From the NCBI GenBank assembly GCA_963832895.1, contig CAWHVQ010000014.1:277989-341988 (forward strand): a stretch of DNA of 64,000 nt. Direction: 5' to 3'. The translations under genes were made by a program, and so were the position numbers. Shown piece by piece: positions 15,305 to 23,978 of this stretch (position 1 is its first letter; every line of letters begins with the position of its first letter). The notes under the pieces are model-generated. The model was not told the DNA's origin. It ran no database searches and worked only from the letters and a program-made list of their open reading frames with translations. The DNA comes from JAMXLO01 sp963832895 (GTDB taxonomy: Bacteria > Pseudomonadota > Alphaproteobacteria > Acetobacterales > Acetobacteraceae).

Positions 15305-18160
15305 ATGTCCGCAAGCGGCGATGCGATACAGACGGTTCTGGTGATCGGCGGTGGCGAAATCACCGATGCCCGGCTGATGGATGCGCTTACTGCGCATCCT
15401 GCCTACCGGGGGATCATTCTCGGACGCACCATCGAGCAGGGTGACGGTTCGCACAGTGAGTCGCGCGATCACGAGGCGACCAAGACCTCGGACATCGCCA
15501 CCGCCTTGGCCGAGGTGGACATGGTGGTGAACTGCATTGCCGGCAATCCAGGGACCATCCTCGCCACGACCAAGGCGCTTTGCGATGCGGCACGACGCAG
15601 CCCGCCGCGCCGCATCATTCATCTCAGCAGCATGACCGTGTATGGTGGAGCCGAGGGTCTGGTGGACGAGGACACGAGGCCTGAGCCACCGCTCAACGCC
15701 TATGCCAAGGCCAGGATTGAATGCGAAGCTTTGGTGCGAGAGTATGTTGCGGACGGCGGCGACGCGGTGATCGTTCGACCGAGTTGTGTGTTCGGGCCTG
15801 GCAGTGAGGCATGGGCCAGCCGCATCGCCCGCCTGCTGTCAGCCAGACGCCTTGGTGACCTCGGAAGTTTAGGTGACGGGGTCTGCAACCTGATCCACGT
15901 CGACGACCTTGTCGCCCTGATGATTGCGATGCTGTCCGCATCGGACGTATCCGGCGAGACGTTCAATGCTAGCGCCGACGGGCCGCGGCCAACCTGGAAC
16001 GAGTTCTTGATTCGATTTGCCCGCGCCATTGGCACTACTCCGGTGGAACGGATCTCGGCGCGGAGGTTGCAGGTGGAAGTCAAGCTTCTCGCGCCCTTGC
16101 TGCGAGGCGCTGCCCTGATGGCTGGCCGTGTCGGTGCCGGCAGACTTGTTCCAGATGCGATGACACCATCGTTCGTGCGTCTTCTGCGGCAGAACATCAC
16201 CGTCAGCGGCGCCAAGGCCGCGACCATGATCGACATAGCGCATACGCCGCTGGACCGGGCGATCGACGAGACGGCTCAGTGGTGGAGGTCACGGCATACA
16301 GAGGCAGCCAACGGACCCTCGACGCAGTCCAGCCGGGGCGCGACGTTCAGCTCCGTGCGCCGCCCGATCGCCGGACAACGAGGTAGGGCGATGATCGGTG
16401 ACGCCCGCAGCGTCGTTCGCGGCACAAGGATAGAGGCCGACATTTGCATTGTCGGGGCGGGAGCGGCCGGCATTACGGTCGCGCTCGAATTGCTCGGCTC
16501 CGGTATGCGGATTGTGCTGCTGGAGGCAGGCGGGACGACGGAGGATCCCGAGGACCAGGCGCTTTACGAAGGCGAAGTCGCCGATCCCTTACTGCATAGC
16601 CCGCCGGACAAATACCGACAGCGTCGGTTCGGCGGTTCGACAACCATCTGGGGCGGCCGTTGCGTGCCGTTCGACGCAATAGAGCTCGAGCATCGCTCGT
16701 GGATCCCCGACAGCGGTTGGCCGATATCCTACCAGGAGCTGGCCGCGCATTACCCGCGTGCGAATGCCGTGTGTGAGGCGGGAGACTGCGTCTACGACGC
16801 GGAGCGCGCAATGCCAGGCGGCATGCGCCCTCTGTTGAAAGACTTCTCGCCGGCGGACTTCACCACCGGACGCATCGAACGCTTCAGCTGTCCAACCGAC
16901 TTTGGCAGGCGTTATCGGGATCGACTCGCGACAGCGCCGAATGTGCGGGTTTTGCTTCACGCGAACTGCACGCGCCTTCTCGCGTCGGCGGATGGGGCCC
17001 GCATCGAGCAGGCAACAATAGAGACGCTCGACGGCAATCGGTTTGGCGTTGTCGCGACCCGGTTCATTCTGGCGACCGGAGCCTTGGAGGCGGCGCGCCT
17101 TTTGCTGGCATCGCGCGACGTGCACGCGGACGGCATCGGCAACGCGCGTGGGCTGGTGGGGCGGTATTACATGTGCCACATCGCGGGCTCGATCGGAACT
17201 CTTCGTATCGACAGTCCGACCGGGCATGTGTGGCAAGGCTACGATCGCACCGAGGATGGCGTCTATTGCCGCAGGCGTATCGCTCTGACCGAGGCGGCGC
17301 AGCGGCGCGAAGCCATCGGCAATGCCGTGTTCCGCCTGCATCATCCCCGCATTCCGGATCCGCGACACCGCACGGGTGCACTGTCGGCTATCTTTCTGGC
17401 CCGGCGATTCATCAGTTACGAGTATGGCAAACGGCTGGTAACGCAGCAGCCAGTTGATGCCCAGGCATGGTTGCAGCACGTTGCGAATGCCGGCCTCGAC
17501 GTTTTCGGGACGTCGCGGTTCCTGTGGCATTGGCTGCGCGACCGCGTCCTCGCTGAACGGAAGTTCCCCACAGTCATCATCCGACCACGAAAGAATCTGT
17601 TCAGCCTCGATTTCAATGCCGAGCAGGTGCCGAACTGGGACAGCCACGTGCGGCTTGCCGAGCAGACCGATCGGTTCGATATGCCACGGCTGCACATTGA
17701 CTGGCGCTACTCGAAGCTGGATGTGCGAACTGTCGCCACCGCGTTCGGACTTCTGCAGCGAGACATCGCCCAATCGGCGCTTGGGGAACTGAGGCTCGAT
17801 CCCGATGAAGCGGACATCGAGACGGTGATCCGGCGCGATGGCGCCTACGGCGGGCACCACATCGGCACTGCACGTATGGCTCACGAACCGGCGCAGGGCG
17901 TGGTGGACGAAGACTGCCGCGTCTTCGGCGTCCACAATCTTTACGTGGCCGGCAGCGCCGTATTCCCAACATCGGGACAGGCCAATCCGACGCTGACGCT
18001 CGTGGCGCTCGCCATTAGGCTCGCCCGCCACGTCGAGGCAGAGGCGCGCCGGCCTGCGATCAATCTACGCCAGTCCCCTGCCCTCGGCGCAGCACACTCC
18101 AACGCGCATATACCGCAACCTGGCTTGCTGGCCGAAGCGGTAAGCGAGCATTCAGCATGA
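15305..18160 (+). CDS. Fusion of an SDR/epimerase-like domain and a GMC-type oxidoreductase
   Basis: 951 residues in one uninterrupted frame. Residues 1-345 resemble the extended-SDR (NAD-dependent epimerase/dehydratase) family and the stand-alone paralogue at 21262. But the nucleotide motif is degenerate (VIGGGEITDARL instead of GxxGxxG), and the catalytic Tyr133 is followed at +4 by Arg137 instead of Lys. Residues about 375-915 form a glucose-methanol-choline oxidoreductase: FAD motif ICIVGAGAAGITVALELL, RRFGGSTTIWGGR, FILATGALEAARLL, and the C-terminal GGHHIGTARM with SGQANPTLTLVALAIRLA. An internal ATG at 16391, preceded by AGGTAGGG, could give the GMC part alone. The stop overlaps the next ATG by 4 bases (ATGA). 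Inference: flavin-dependent oxidation of a glycan or lipid intermediate, with the SDR part probably non-catalytic. Confidence 0.82.
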   Translation: MSASGDAIQTVLVIGGGEITDARLMDALTAHPAYRGIILGRTIEQGDGSHSESRDHEATKTSDIATALAEVDMVVNCIAGNPGTILATTKALCDAARRSPPRRIIHLSSMTVYGGAEGLVDEDTRPEPPLNAYAKARIECEALVREYVADGGDAVIVRPSCVFGPGSEAWASRIARLLSARRLGDLGSLGDGVCNLIHVDDLVALMIAMLSASDVSGETFNASADGPRPTWNEFLIRFARAIGTTPVERISARRLQVEVKLLAPLLRGAALMAGRVGAGRLVPDAMTPSFVRLLRQNITVSGAKAATMIDIAHTPLDRAIDETAQWWRSRHTEAANGPSTQSSRGATFSSVRRPIAGQRGRAMIGDARSVVRGTRIEADICIVGAGAAGITVALELLGSGMRIVLLEAGGTTEDPEDQALYEGEVADPLLHSPPDKYRQRRFGGSTTIWGGRCVPFDAIELEHRSWIPDSGWPISYQELAAHYPRANAVCEAGDCVYDAERAMPGGMRPLLKDFSPADFTTGRIERFSCPTDFGRRYRDRLATAPNVRVLLHANCTRLLASADGARIEQATIETLDGNRFGVVATRFILATGALEAARLLLASRDVHADGIGNARGLVGRYYMCHIAGSIGTLRIDSPTGHVWQGYDRTEDGVYCRRRIALTEAAQRREAIGNAVFRLHHPRIPDPRHRTGALSAIFLARRFISYEYGKRLVTQQPVDAQAWLQHVANAGLDVFGTSRFLWHWLRDRVLAERKFPTVIIRPRKNLFSLDFNAEQVPNWDSHVRLAEQTDRFDMPRLHIDWRYSKLDVRTVATAFGLLQRDIAQSALGELRLDPDEADIETVIRRDGAYGGHHIGTARMAHEPAQGVVDEDCRVFGVHNLYVAGSAVFPTSGQANPTLTLVALAIRLARHVEAEARRPAINLRQSPALGAAHSNAHIPQPGLLAEAVSEHSA

Positions 18161-19179
18161 ACCTTGGCGCTTTCATGAACCAGGCCTTCTGGGATCGCGT
18201 GGCACGTGAGGCTTGGTCCCATGTGTCAGGCACGAACGGCGTGATGCTCGCCATCTTCTGGGGTATCGTCGCTTTTGCGGCCGTGTTCACCTATTTCCAG
18301 GTGCCTGCGCCACGCTCGATCCGCGGACTGTTCGGTCACGTCCTTCCGCAAGCAACACTCCGCCATCCCTCGGCGCGGGCAGACTTCCTGTTCTGGCTGT
18401 CGCGCCGGGTCTTCATGCCACTTCTTGTCCTACCGACTGTGTTCTCCACCGTAACCGCCGGACATGTCGCCTATTGGCTGCTCGGCCATGCGATCGGCCA
18501 TCCCGTGCGGTCACCGGGCCCGGCAGGACCGTGGATGCTCTTGGCATTCACCATCACGATGCTCCTTGCCTACGATATTTCGTATTATCTGTACCATAGG
18601 CTGCAGCATCGTGTGCCGTTCATGTGGGAACTGCACAAGGTCCATCACTCGGCCGAGGTGATGGTCGGAGTGACCAAGGATCGGGTACATCCGCTCGACG
18701 AGATTATGAACCGCTGGTGGGATGGGATCATCCCTGGACTGGCCTATGGCGCATGGCTGTTCTTCGCCCTGGACCCGGTCGAGCTGACGGTCTTCGGAAT
18801 CAATGTCTACTTTCTCCGCAACGCCGTATTGATGATGGATTTCGTCCGGCACACGCATCTGAAGCTTTCATATGGGCGTTGGATCAACTGCATTTTCCTG
18901 TGCCCGCACTACCATCAGTTGCACCACAGTGTGGCCAAGGAGCACTGGCACAGGAATTTTGGGCTGACATTGAGCATCTGGGACAAAATGTTCGGAACGC
19001 TCGTTGCGCCGAAGCCCGGCGAGGACTTCGCGTTCGGTCTGCCCGACGGAGAGGCTGAGGAGTATCAATCACTCGCGCGACTGCACATCGTGCCGCTGAA
19101 AAAGATCGGGCTCCTCGCACGGCGCCGCCTGCGTTCGAATTTGCCTGCGGGTGGCCCTCTGCTTCCAACCGCCGACTGA
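18157..19179 (+). CDS. Sterol desaturase/fatty acid hydroxylase family membrane protein
   Basis: 340 residues, ATG overlapping the previous stop by 4 bases. Hydrophobic segments lie near residues 25-45, 85-110, 125-150 and 190-215. The di-iron histidine motifs of the superfamily are present: HRLQH, HKVHHS and HYHQLHHS, with a further His in KEHWHRNFG. Members hydroxylate or desaturate lipids in the membrane using O2. Tight coupling to the SDR-GMC fusion suggests that both act on one lipid or lipid-linked substrate, for example an acyl chain or polyisoprenoid decoration of the surface glycan. This is inference from gene order. Confidence 0.85.
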   Translation: MNLGAFMNQAFWDRVAREAWSHVSGTNGVMLAIFWGIVAFAAVFTYFQVPAPRSIRGLFGHVLPQATLRHPSARADFLFWLSRRVFMPLLVLPTVFSTVTAGHVAYWLLGHAIGHPVRSPGPAGPWMLLAFTITMLLAYDISYYLYHRLQHRVPFMWELHKVHHSAEVMVGVTKDRVHPLDEIMNRWWDGIIPGLAYGAWLFFALDPVELTVFGINVYFLRNAVLMMDFVRHTHLKLSYGRWINCIFLCPHYHQLHHSVAKEHWHRNFGLTLSIWDKMFGTLVAPKPGEDFAFGLPDGEAEEYQSLARLHIVPLKKIGLLARRRLRSNLPAGGPLLPTAD

Positions 19180-19189
19180 TAGGGATGTC

Positions 19190-20335
19190 ATGGCACCCCG
19201 GTTTGAGGTCATCACGTCCCGGAAGCGGTTCGCGGAAATCAAGCCGAACTGGGACGCACTTTGGCGGCGCTGCAAGGCCGATGTTTTCCGAACTCATGCG
19301 TGGATTGCGACGTGGCTGGAGTCATCACGTGGATCCGTGACGCCGCGGATTGCGGTCGCGTGGCAAGGTGATGACATCGTGGCGGCTATCCCACTCGTGG
19401 TCCGTCGGGGATTCGGCCTTCGAACGCTGGAATGGCCGGCGCTATCGGTGAGCGATTATTGCGACGCCCTCGCGCTGCCAGAGGCTGTATCGAATCTGTC
19501 GCAATTATGGACCGCGGTCTGGCAGGTTGGCCGGTTCGACCTGGTCAATCTGACGCAGGTGAGACCGGACGCTCTCGTGCGGCCATTGCTCGATCAGGAA
19601 GGGATGGGTCACGCTGTAGCCAGGCGCCGAGATCGCCAGGAGCGGTGCTTCGCGATCGATTGCGTGTGGCCCAACAGTGAGGCTTGGTTCCGTAGCCTCG
19701 GTAAAAAGGGACGCAACAACTTTTGGCGTGGCGAGAGGATCCTGGCTGGGTACGGCGGCGAGGTCGCCTTCCGCTGCCTCGACCCGACTGAGCAATCGAT
19801 CGAAGCTCAACTGCGGCACGTCATGGCGCTCAAGCAGGAATGGCTGCGGACATCGCAGCAGTCATCGCCGCTTCTTGGACGCGGCGAAACGACGCTCAAT
19901 GCGATGTTGCATGCGATCACCGACATCGGCCAGATGCGACTGTTCCTGCTTATGTGCGGTGACAGAGTGGCGGCGGCTTCGGTGAATTTCATCTGCGGCG
20001 ACACGCTGCAGGCATACATGACGTCCTATGATCCCGAGTTCGAAAGGGCGTCACCAGGCATGATTCTCATTGTGCAATACACGAGATGGGCGTTCGACAA
20101 TGGCCTCAGGAAAGTTGACTTCCTGCGCGGCGACGAGCCGTTCAAGCTACGCCTGATGAATGCCGAAATAAATCTGAACAGCTACTTCGGGGCGCGGACA
20201 AGTGTTGGTCGAGCCGCGCTGGCCGCGCATCGATGGCGCGCCCGGTTGCGCGGCGAGGGCCGGCGCGGTCGCATCCAGGCAGATGTGCCCGACTCTTCGG
20301 CCCCCGGCGTGCCGCATCTGTCCAGTGGGAATTAG
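19190..20335 (+). CDS. FemAB/CelD-like GNAT acyltransferase
   Basis: 381 residues from ATG 19190, which has AGGG 6 bases upstream; the longer GTG start at 19151 would overlap the previous gene by 29 bases. The sequence follows the BioF2-like acetyltransferase pattern of CelD/BcsL and FemAB-type proteins: N-terminal FRTHAWIATWLES, the middle SLGKKGRNNFWRGERIL, and the C-terminal DRVAAASVNFICGDTLQAYMTSYDP and ASPGMILIVQYTRWAF followed by GLRKVDFLRGDEPFKLR. Such proteins occur widely in exopolysaccharide and cellulose clusters and probably N- or O-acylate sugars or aminoacylate lipid-linked glycans. The substrate is unknown. Confidence 0.8.
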   Translation: MAPRFEVITSRKRFAEIKPNWDALWRRCKADVFRTHAWIATWLESSRGSVTPRIAVAWQGDDIVAAIPLVVRRGFGLRTLEWPALSVSDYCDALALPEAVSNLSQLWTAVWQVGRFDLVNLTQVRPDALVRPLLDQEGMGHAVARRRDRQERCFAIDCVWPNSEAWFRSLGKKGRNNFWRGERILAGYGGEVAFRCLDPTEQSIEAQLRHVMALKQEWLRTSQQSSPLLGRGETTLNAMLHAITDIGQMRLFLLMCGDRVAAASVNFICGDTLQAYMTSYDPEFERASPGMILIVQYTRWAFDNGLRKVDFLRGDEPFKLRLMNAEINLNSYFGARTSVGRAALAAHRWRARLRGEGRRGRIQADVPDSSAPGVPHLSSGN

Positions 20336-20452
20336 CATGGTGTTCGTCTTCGGGCCAAAACCTGAGGGGAGCTATCTGGGCTCGATTGGGCCGGTGTGTG
20401 GTGTTCTACGCGATCATCACGTTGGCACTCTATTTGGGCAGATCGGAAAACA
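20336..20452 (+). other. Possible remnant of a membrane protein C-terminus
   Basis: Between two intact genes lie two overlapping fragments in different frames: FVFGPKPEGSYLGSIGPV (frame of ATG 20338) continuing as VVFYAIITLALYLGRSENN after a frame change near 20397. Joined, they look like a loop plus one membrane helix at the end of a multipass protein, for instance an O-acyltransferase of a glycan cluster. No intact start or domain remains. This is weak pattern recognition only. Confidence 0.25.
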
Positions 20453-21223
20453 ATGGCGGCGATGATGCAACTGCAGTCGGCGGTATCCGAAGGTCGGGCC
20501 GGCACTGCCCTGGCTAACAAAATACTCGACAAGATCACTGTGATTGCCGATGAGGCCGATGAGGCCGCGTTGATCGCGCGCATCACCAGCACCGCCACTC
20601 CGCTGGTAATCTCGTTCGTCAATCAGAACGTCATGAACCTCGCTTGGCGCTCGCCGGAGTACGCCGCCTGCCTGATCGACAGCGATATCCTATTCCGCGA
20701 TGGCATCGGGATTGAGTTGTGCCTGGCGGCCTTGGGACGCCAGGCTGGCCGGAACATGAACGGGACTGACTTCACCCCACGCCTCGCGGCCGCGTTCGCC
20801 GGCAGAAGAACCGCGATCTTCGGAACCGAGGAACCCTGGATCGGCCGAGCGGCGGAAGCTCTGGCTGGATTGGGATGCCAGGTCGTCGCGAAGATGGACG
20901 GGTTCAAGCCGGAGACGGACTATGTTGCCGAAACCGTGCGGGCGCTTCCCGACCTCATCATCCTGGCAATGGGAAATCCGAAGCAGGAAATTGTCGCAAG
21001 AATCATCTCCTCGTCGGTGCGCAGCCCAGTCGTTATCGTGAATGGCGGGGCCGTTGCGGACTTCCTTGCCGGACGCTTCGAACGCGCGCCACTGTGGGTG
21101 CGGCGAGCCCGTTGTGAGTGGGTCTTCCGGTTGCTGCACGAACCGAGGCGCCTGTGGCGCCGATATCTGCTGGGGGGCGTTTCGTTTGCATGGTACCTGA
21201 TGCGGTTGCGGATGGCTCCATAG
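20453..21223 (+). CDS. WecG/TagA/CpsF family glycosyltransferase (first copy)
   Basis: 256 residues from ATG 20453; GTG 20396 would add 19 unlikely residues. Family landmarks are VISFVNQNVMNLAWRSPEY, DSDILFRDGIGIELCLAAL, the catalytic-Asp motif MNGTDFTPRL, IFGTEEPWIGRAAE, LPDLIILAMGNPKQE and the C-terminal APLWVRRARCEWVFRLLHEPRRLWRRYL. These GT26 enzymes add a sugar (ManNAcA, ManNAc or glucose in known cases) to a lipid-linked first sugar at the inner face of the membrane. A divergent second copy is on the opposite strand at 23979-24899. Confidence 0.88.
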   Translation: MAAMMQLQSAVSEGRAGTALANKILDKITVIADEADEAALIARITSTATPLVISFVNQNVMNLAWRSPEYAACLIDSDILFRDGIGIELCLAALGRQAGRNMNGTDFTPRLAAAFAGRRTAIFGTEEPWIGRAAEALAGLGCQVVAKMDGFKPETDYVAETVRALPDLIILAMGNPKQEIVARIISSSVRSPVVIVNGGAVADFLAGRFERAPLWVRRARCEWVFRLLHEPRRLWRRYLLGGVSFAWYLMRLRMAP

Positions 21224-21261
21224 CGAGCGCACTATCCAATGCTCCCGAGCCACTCGGGGGC

Positions 21262-22263
21262 ATGACCGGCGGTCGTGACCAGAGCCTCCCCAAGATCCTG
21301 GTAATTGGCGCAAGCGGGTTCGTCGGCGCGGCGATAGTGCGGGCCGCCATGGCGAGCAACGATGTGCGTCCGGTTGCCTGCATGAGAGGATCGAGCCAGG
21401 CGCTGGATTCCCTTGGCATCGAAACCAGAAGCTGCGACGCGAGCGACCCCGCCGCGCTGACGCACGCGCTGGAGGGCGTAACCTATGCTGTCAACTGCGT
21501 CCTGGGCAGCCGGGCAACGATGCTCGCCGTCACGCGCAACCTATGCGGAGCCGCGCGCCAGCTTGGCCTGCGGCGGATCGTCCACCTAAGCAGCATGGCG
21601 GTGTACGGTCGTATAACCGGCACGGTGGATGAGACGGCGAGGCTTCAGCCGGTCGGCGGCTACGGTCTGGCCAAGGCGGAGTGCGAGATCATCGTCGGCG
21701 ACTTTATCGCCGCCGGCGGCGACGCTGTGGTGCTGCGCCCTGCGTGCGTCTACGGGCCGGGCGGTGAGCAATGGGTCGGACGCATCGCACGCTGGCTGCG
21801 TGCGGGTCGGCTTGGCCAGCTTGGCGAGTTGGCGGACGGATACTGCAATCTGTCATTCAATGATGACCTAGCGGGTGCCGTCATCGCGGCAGCGAAGACC
21901 CGCGAGGGTGCGGGAGAGACCTTTAACATCGCCAATTCCGATCCAGGCACCTGGGACCAATACTTTCTGCGCCTTGGCCGCGAGATCGGCGCTCCCTTGC
22001 GGCACGTGTCCCGCCGTCGACTGGCTCTGGAGACCGCTATTCTTGCCCCGCCACTGCAAATCGCCAAAATCGTCGGTCGACGGCTCGGGGTGCCGCCACG
22101 AGCCATCCCGGAGCCGATCACGCCGTCGCTGCTGCCATTGTGGCGGCAACGCATCCGGCTGAATTCTCGAAAGGCCGACGACACGTTGGCACTGCGTCAC
22201 ACACCGCTGCAGCGAGGATTGGCACTGTCGGCGGACTGGTTCCGATCGGCGGCGACCGAATAG
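21262..22263 (+). CDS. Extended SDR (NAD-dependent epimerase/dehydratase family)
   Basis: 333 residues from ATG 21262; ATG 21190, inside the previous gene, is the alternative start. It has an intact Rossmann motif ILVIGASGFVGAAIV, the strand VTYAVNCVLGS, the catalytic YGLAK (Tyr134, Lys138) after VHLSSMAVYG, and the substrate region RPACVYGPGG. The C-terminal helical region (RLNSRKADDTLALRHTPL) is like that of the SDR part of the 15305-18160 fusion, which it resembles along its whole length. It probably makes or modifies a nucleotide sugar or lipid-linked sugar of the polysaccharide. The specific reaction cannot be told. Confidence 0.85.
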   Translation: MTGGRDQSLPKILVIGASGFVGAAIVRAAMASNDVRPVACMRGSSQALDSLGIETRSCDASDPAALTHALEGVTYAVNCVLGSRATMLAVTRNLCGAARQLGLRRIVHLSSMAVYGRITGTVDETARLQPVGGYGLAKAECEIIVGDFIAAGGDAVVLRPACVYGPGGEQWVGRIARWLRAGRLGQLGELADGYCNLSFNDDLAGAVIAAAKTREGAGETFNIANSDPGTWDQYFLRLGREIGAPLRHVSRRRLALETAILAPPLQIAKIVGRRLGVPPRAIPEPITPSLLPLWRQRIRLNSRKADDTLALRHTPLQRGLALSADWFRSAATE

Positions 22264-22291
22264 TCGCTATGACGGACTCGCGGCGCCGTCA

Positions 22292-23443
22292 TCACTCCGC
22301 CGCCGCGATGCGTCCCGGGCCACCACCGGCAGATTTCACTGTATGGGCGGGCCGAACTGCGGACCCGTAAAGTGCCAGGATCCGACCGGCCGCAACACGG
22401 ATGTCAAATCTCTCGGCGAAGACCTGATTGCCCGCGGCCCCAAGACGCCGACGCTGGTCCTCATCATCGATCAGCCGCACGATCGCGTCGGCGAGTTTAT
22501 CGGGTGCTCCCGGCGGCACCAGAAGTGCCGTCTGACCGTCGGTCAGGAACTCAGGAATTGCGCCGACCGGTGTGGCTATAACTGCCACGCCATGCGCCAT
22601 TGCCTCCAAAATGGCGATCGGCATTGCCTCGAAATGCGATGGCAGCACGAATATGTCCGCCTCGCGCAGTAGCTCGCTGGCAGCTTCACGACCGACCCAT
22701 CCGGGCACCGACACGCGATCCTGCAAGCCAGCCTCCGCGATGGCCACGCGAAATTCATCCACCTCCCCATCGCCAGCGACCGTCGCGGTCCAGGACCTCG
22801 CCAGCAGCCGAGGGGTCAGGAATGCGGCGAGCAGGTCCGGCACGCCCTTTCGCTCGCCGAGCTGGCCGAGGAAAACGATGCGGCAACTCGCCCCGTGTGC
22901 TGCTTGAGATCGGTCGATATCGCCTGGTCCCGGAACGCCATTGGCGATGATGGCGATCTTGTCTGGCGCAAGGCCGATGCTCGAGATGAGGAATTGCCGC
23001 CAATCGTCGCCGAGCACCACGACATACCGAGCCCTGCCCAGGATGAACCGGAGGCCTTTCTGACAAGGCCCGGGCAGGTCGGCGTAGAACTTGTAGAAGT
23101 TGGAGCCGTGCATGTGCACGACCACGGGGATGCCCAGTATATCCCCGATCAGGATCAGCACGCCCTTGCGCAGCGCACTGCCGTAGGCGGCCAAATGAAT
23201 GTGCAGGAGGTCGATGCGGCCGAGACAGCCCCAGCAGAGCAGAAGCCCGAGCGCCTTGAAGAAGTGCAGAGCCATATCGGCCTTGCCGCCCGTGCCGCGC
23301 GTATCCACCACGCGGACCTCAGGTGTGCCCGGCTTGGTCGCCCACTCATCCGTCAGATAGCGAATGAACGTTCCGACACCACCGGACGCATGGGTCAGGC
23401 CACCACCAGCGAACATCATGATCAGCTTGCGGCGTGCTCTCAT
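22292..23443 (-). CDS. Glycosyltransferase family 4 protein, opposite strand
   Basis: 383 residues from ATG at 23443, which has AGGA about 10 bases upstream; ATGs at 23479 and 23494 lengthen it without a better site. GT-B features are FAGGGLTHASGGVGTFIRYL at the N-terminus, DLLHIHLAAYGSALRKGVL, VVHMHGSNFYKFY, then the donor domain IVFLGQLGERKGVPDLL and the E-x7-E motif HFEAMPIAILEAMAHGVAVIAT. It converges with the SDR gene at 22263 with a 28-base gap. It likely adds a sugar in the same pathway. Confidence 0.86.
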   Translation of the reverse strand: MRARRKLIMMFAGGGLTHASGGVGTFIRYLTDEWATKPGTPEVRVVDTRGTGGKADMALHFFKALGLLLCWGCLGRIDLLHIHLAAYGSALRKGVLILIGDILGIPVVVHMHGSNFYKFYADLPGPCQKGLRFILGRARYVVVLGDDWRQFLISSIGLAPDKIAIIANGVPGPGDIDRSQAAHGASCRIVFLGQLGERKGVPDLLAAFLTPRLLARSWTATVAGDGEVDEFRVAIAEAGLQDRVSVPGWVGREAASELLREADIFVLPSHFEAMPIAILEAMAHGVAVIATPVGAIPEFLTDGQTALLVPPGAPDKLADAIVRLIDDEDQRRRLGAAGNQVFAERFDIRVAAGRILALYGSAVRPAHTVKSAGGGPGRIAAAE

Positions 23444-23504
23444 GGGTGTAGTTCCTAACGGCGACTTTTGGTCCAGCATAGTGTTGTTCGTCATGTCCGA
23501 GGAG

Positions 23505-23720
23505 TCAGCCGCCGGTGCGTACAACGGCGGTCTCCATCTCGGCCATGGTGACGACCGGAAGGTTGTTCGCGCAGGGCACACTAGGCACCAAAGACGTATC
23601 GCACATACAGACGCCCGTGACCCGCATAGTGCCACCGGTGAACGTCATTGTGTCCTCTGGCTCACCCGTCAGGTTAAGCACCCGCTCGCGTACCCGCCGA
23701 ACCGTCGTGCGTTGGTCCAT
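23505..23720 (-). CDS. Possible small hypothetical protein
   Basis: A 71-codon frame from ATG at 23720, with third-position GC of about 75 percent, somewhat like coding DNA here. It has no Shine-Dalgarno sequence and no recognisable family (MDQRTTVRRVRERVLNLTGEPED at the N-terminus region is unremarkable). An overlapping frame on the other strand (23515-23793) is about as long. The rest of 23444-23978 holds nothing I can name. It may be real, a remnant, or chance. Confidence 0.22.
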   Translation of the reverse strand: MDQRTTVRRVRERVLNLTGEPEDTMTFTGGTMRVTGVCMCDTSLVPSVPCANNLPVVTMAEMETAVVRTGG

Positions 23721-23978
23721 CAACGGCGCCAGCAAGGTCCGTCAGCATGGCAATAAGAGGGCTGGGCCTCGCGAGTTCCCGGATACGCGGTGACTATCCT
23801 GTGGGAGCACGTCAGCACGGCGCCTGCTTGCCTTAGAATGGCCATTGAGCCTGCCAGGTGAGCCGCGATTGCAGGGCCCCCTCGCTAAACCGTGAAGCGG
23901 CTGCGCGGCCCGGCGAGACCTCTGCCTGAGATGAAGATCGGTGCCAGAAGGAATTCTACCATCCAGGGCGAGTGGTCA

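Noticed and set aside
16589..18031. 480-codon minus-strand frame within the SDR-GMC gene
   Set aside because: Antisense to clear GMC motifs; no start signal or domain.
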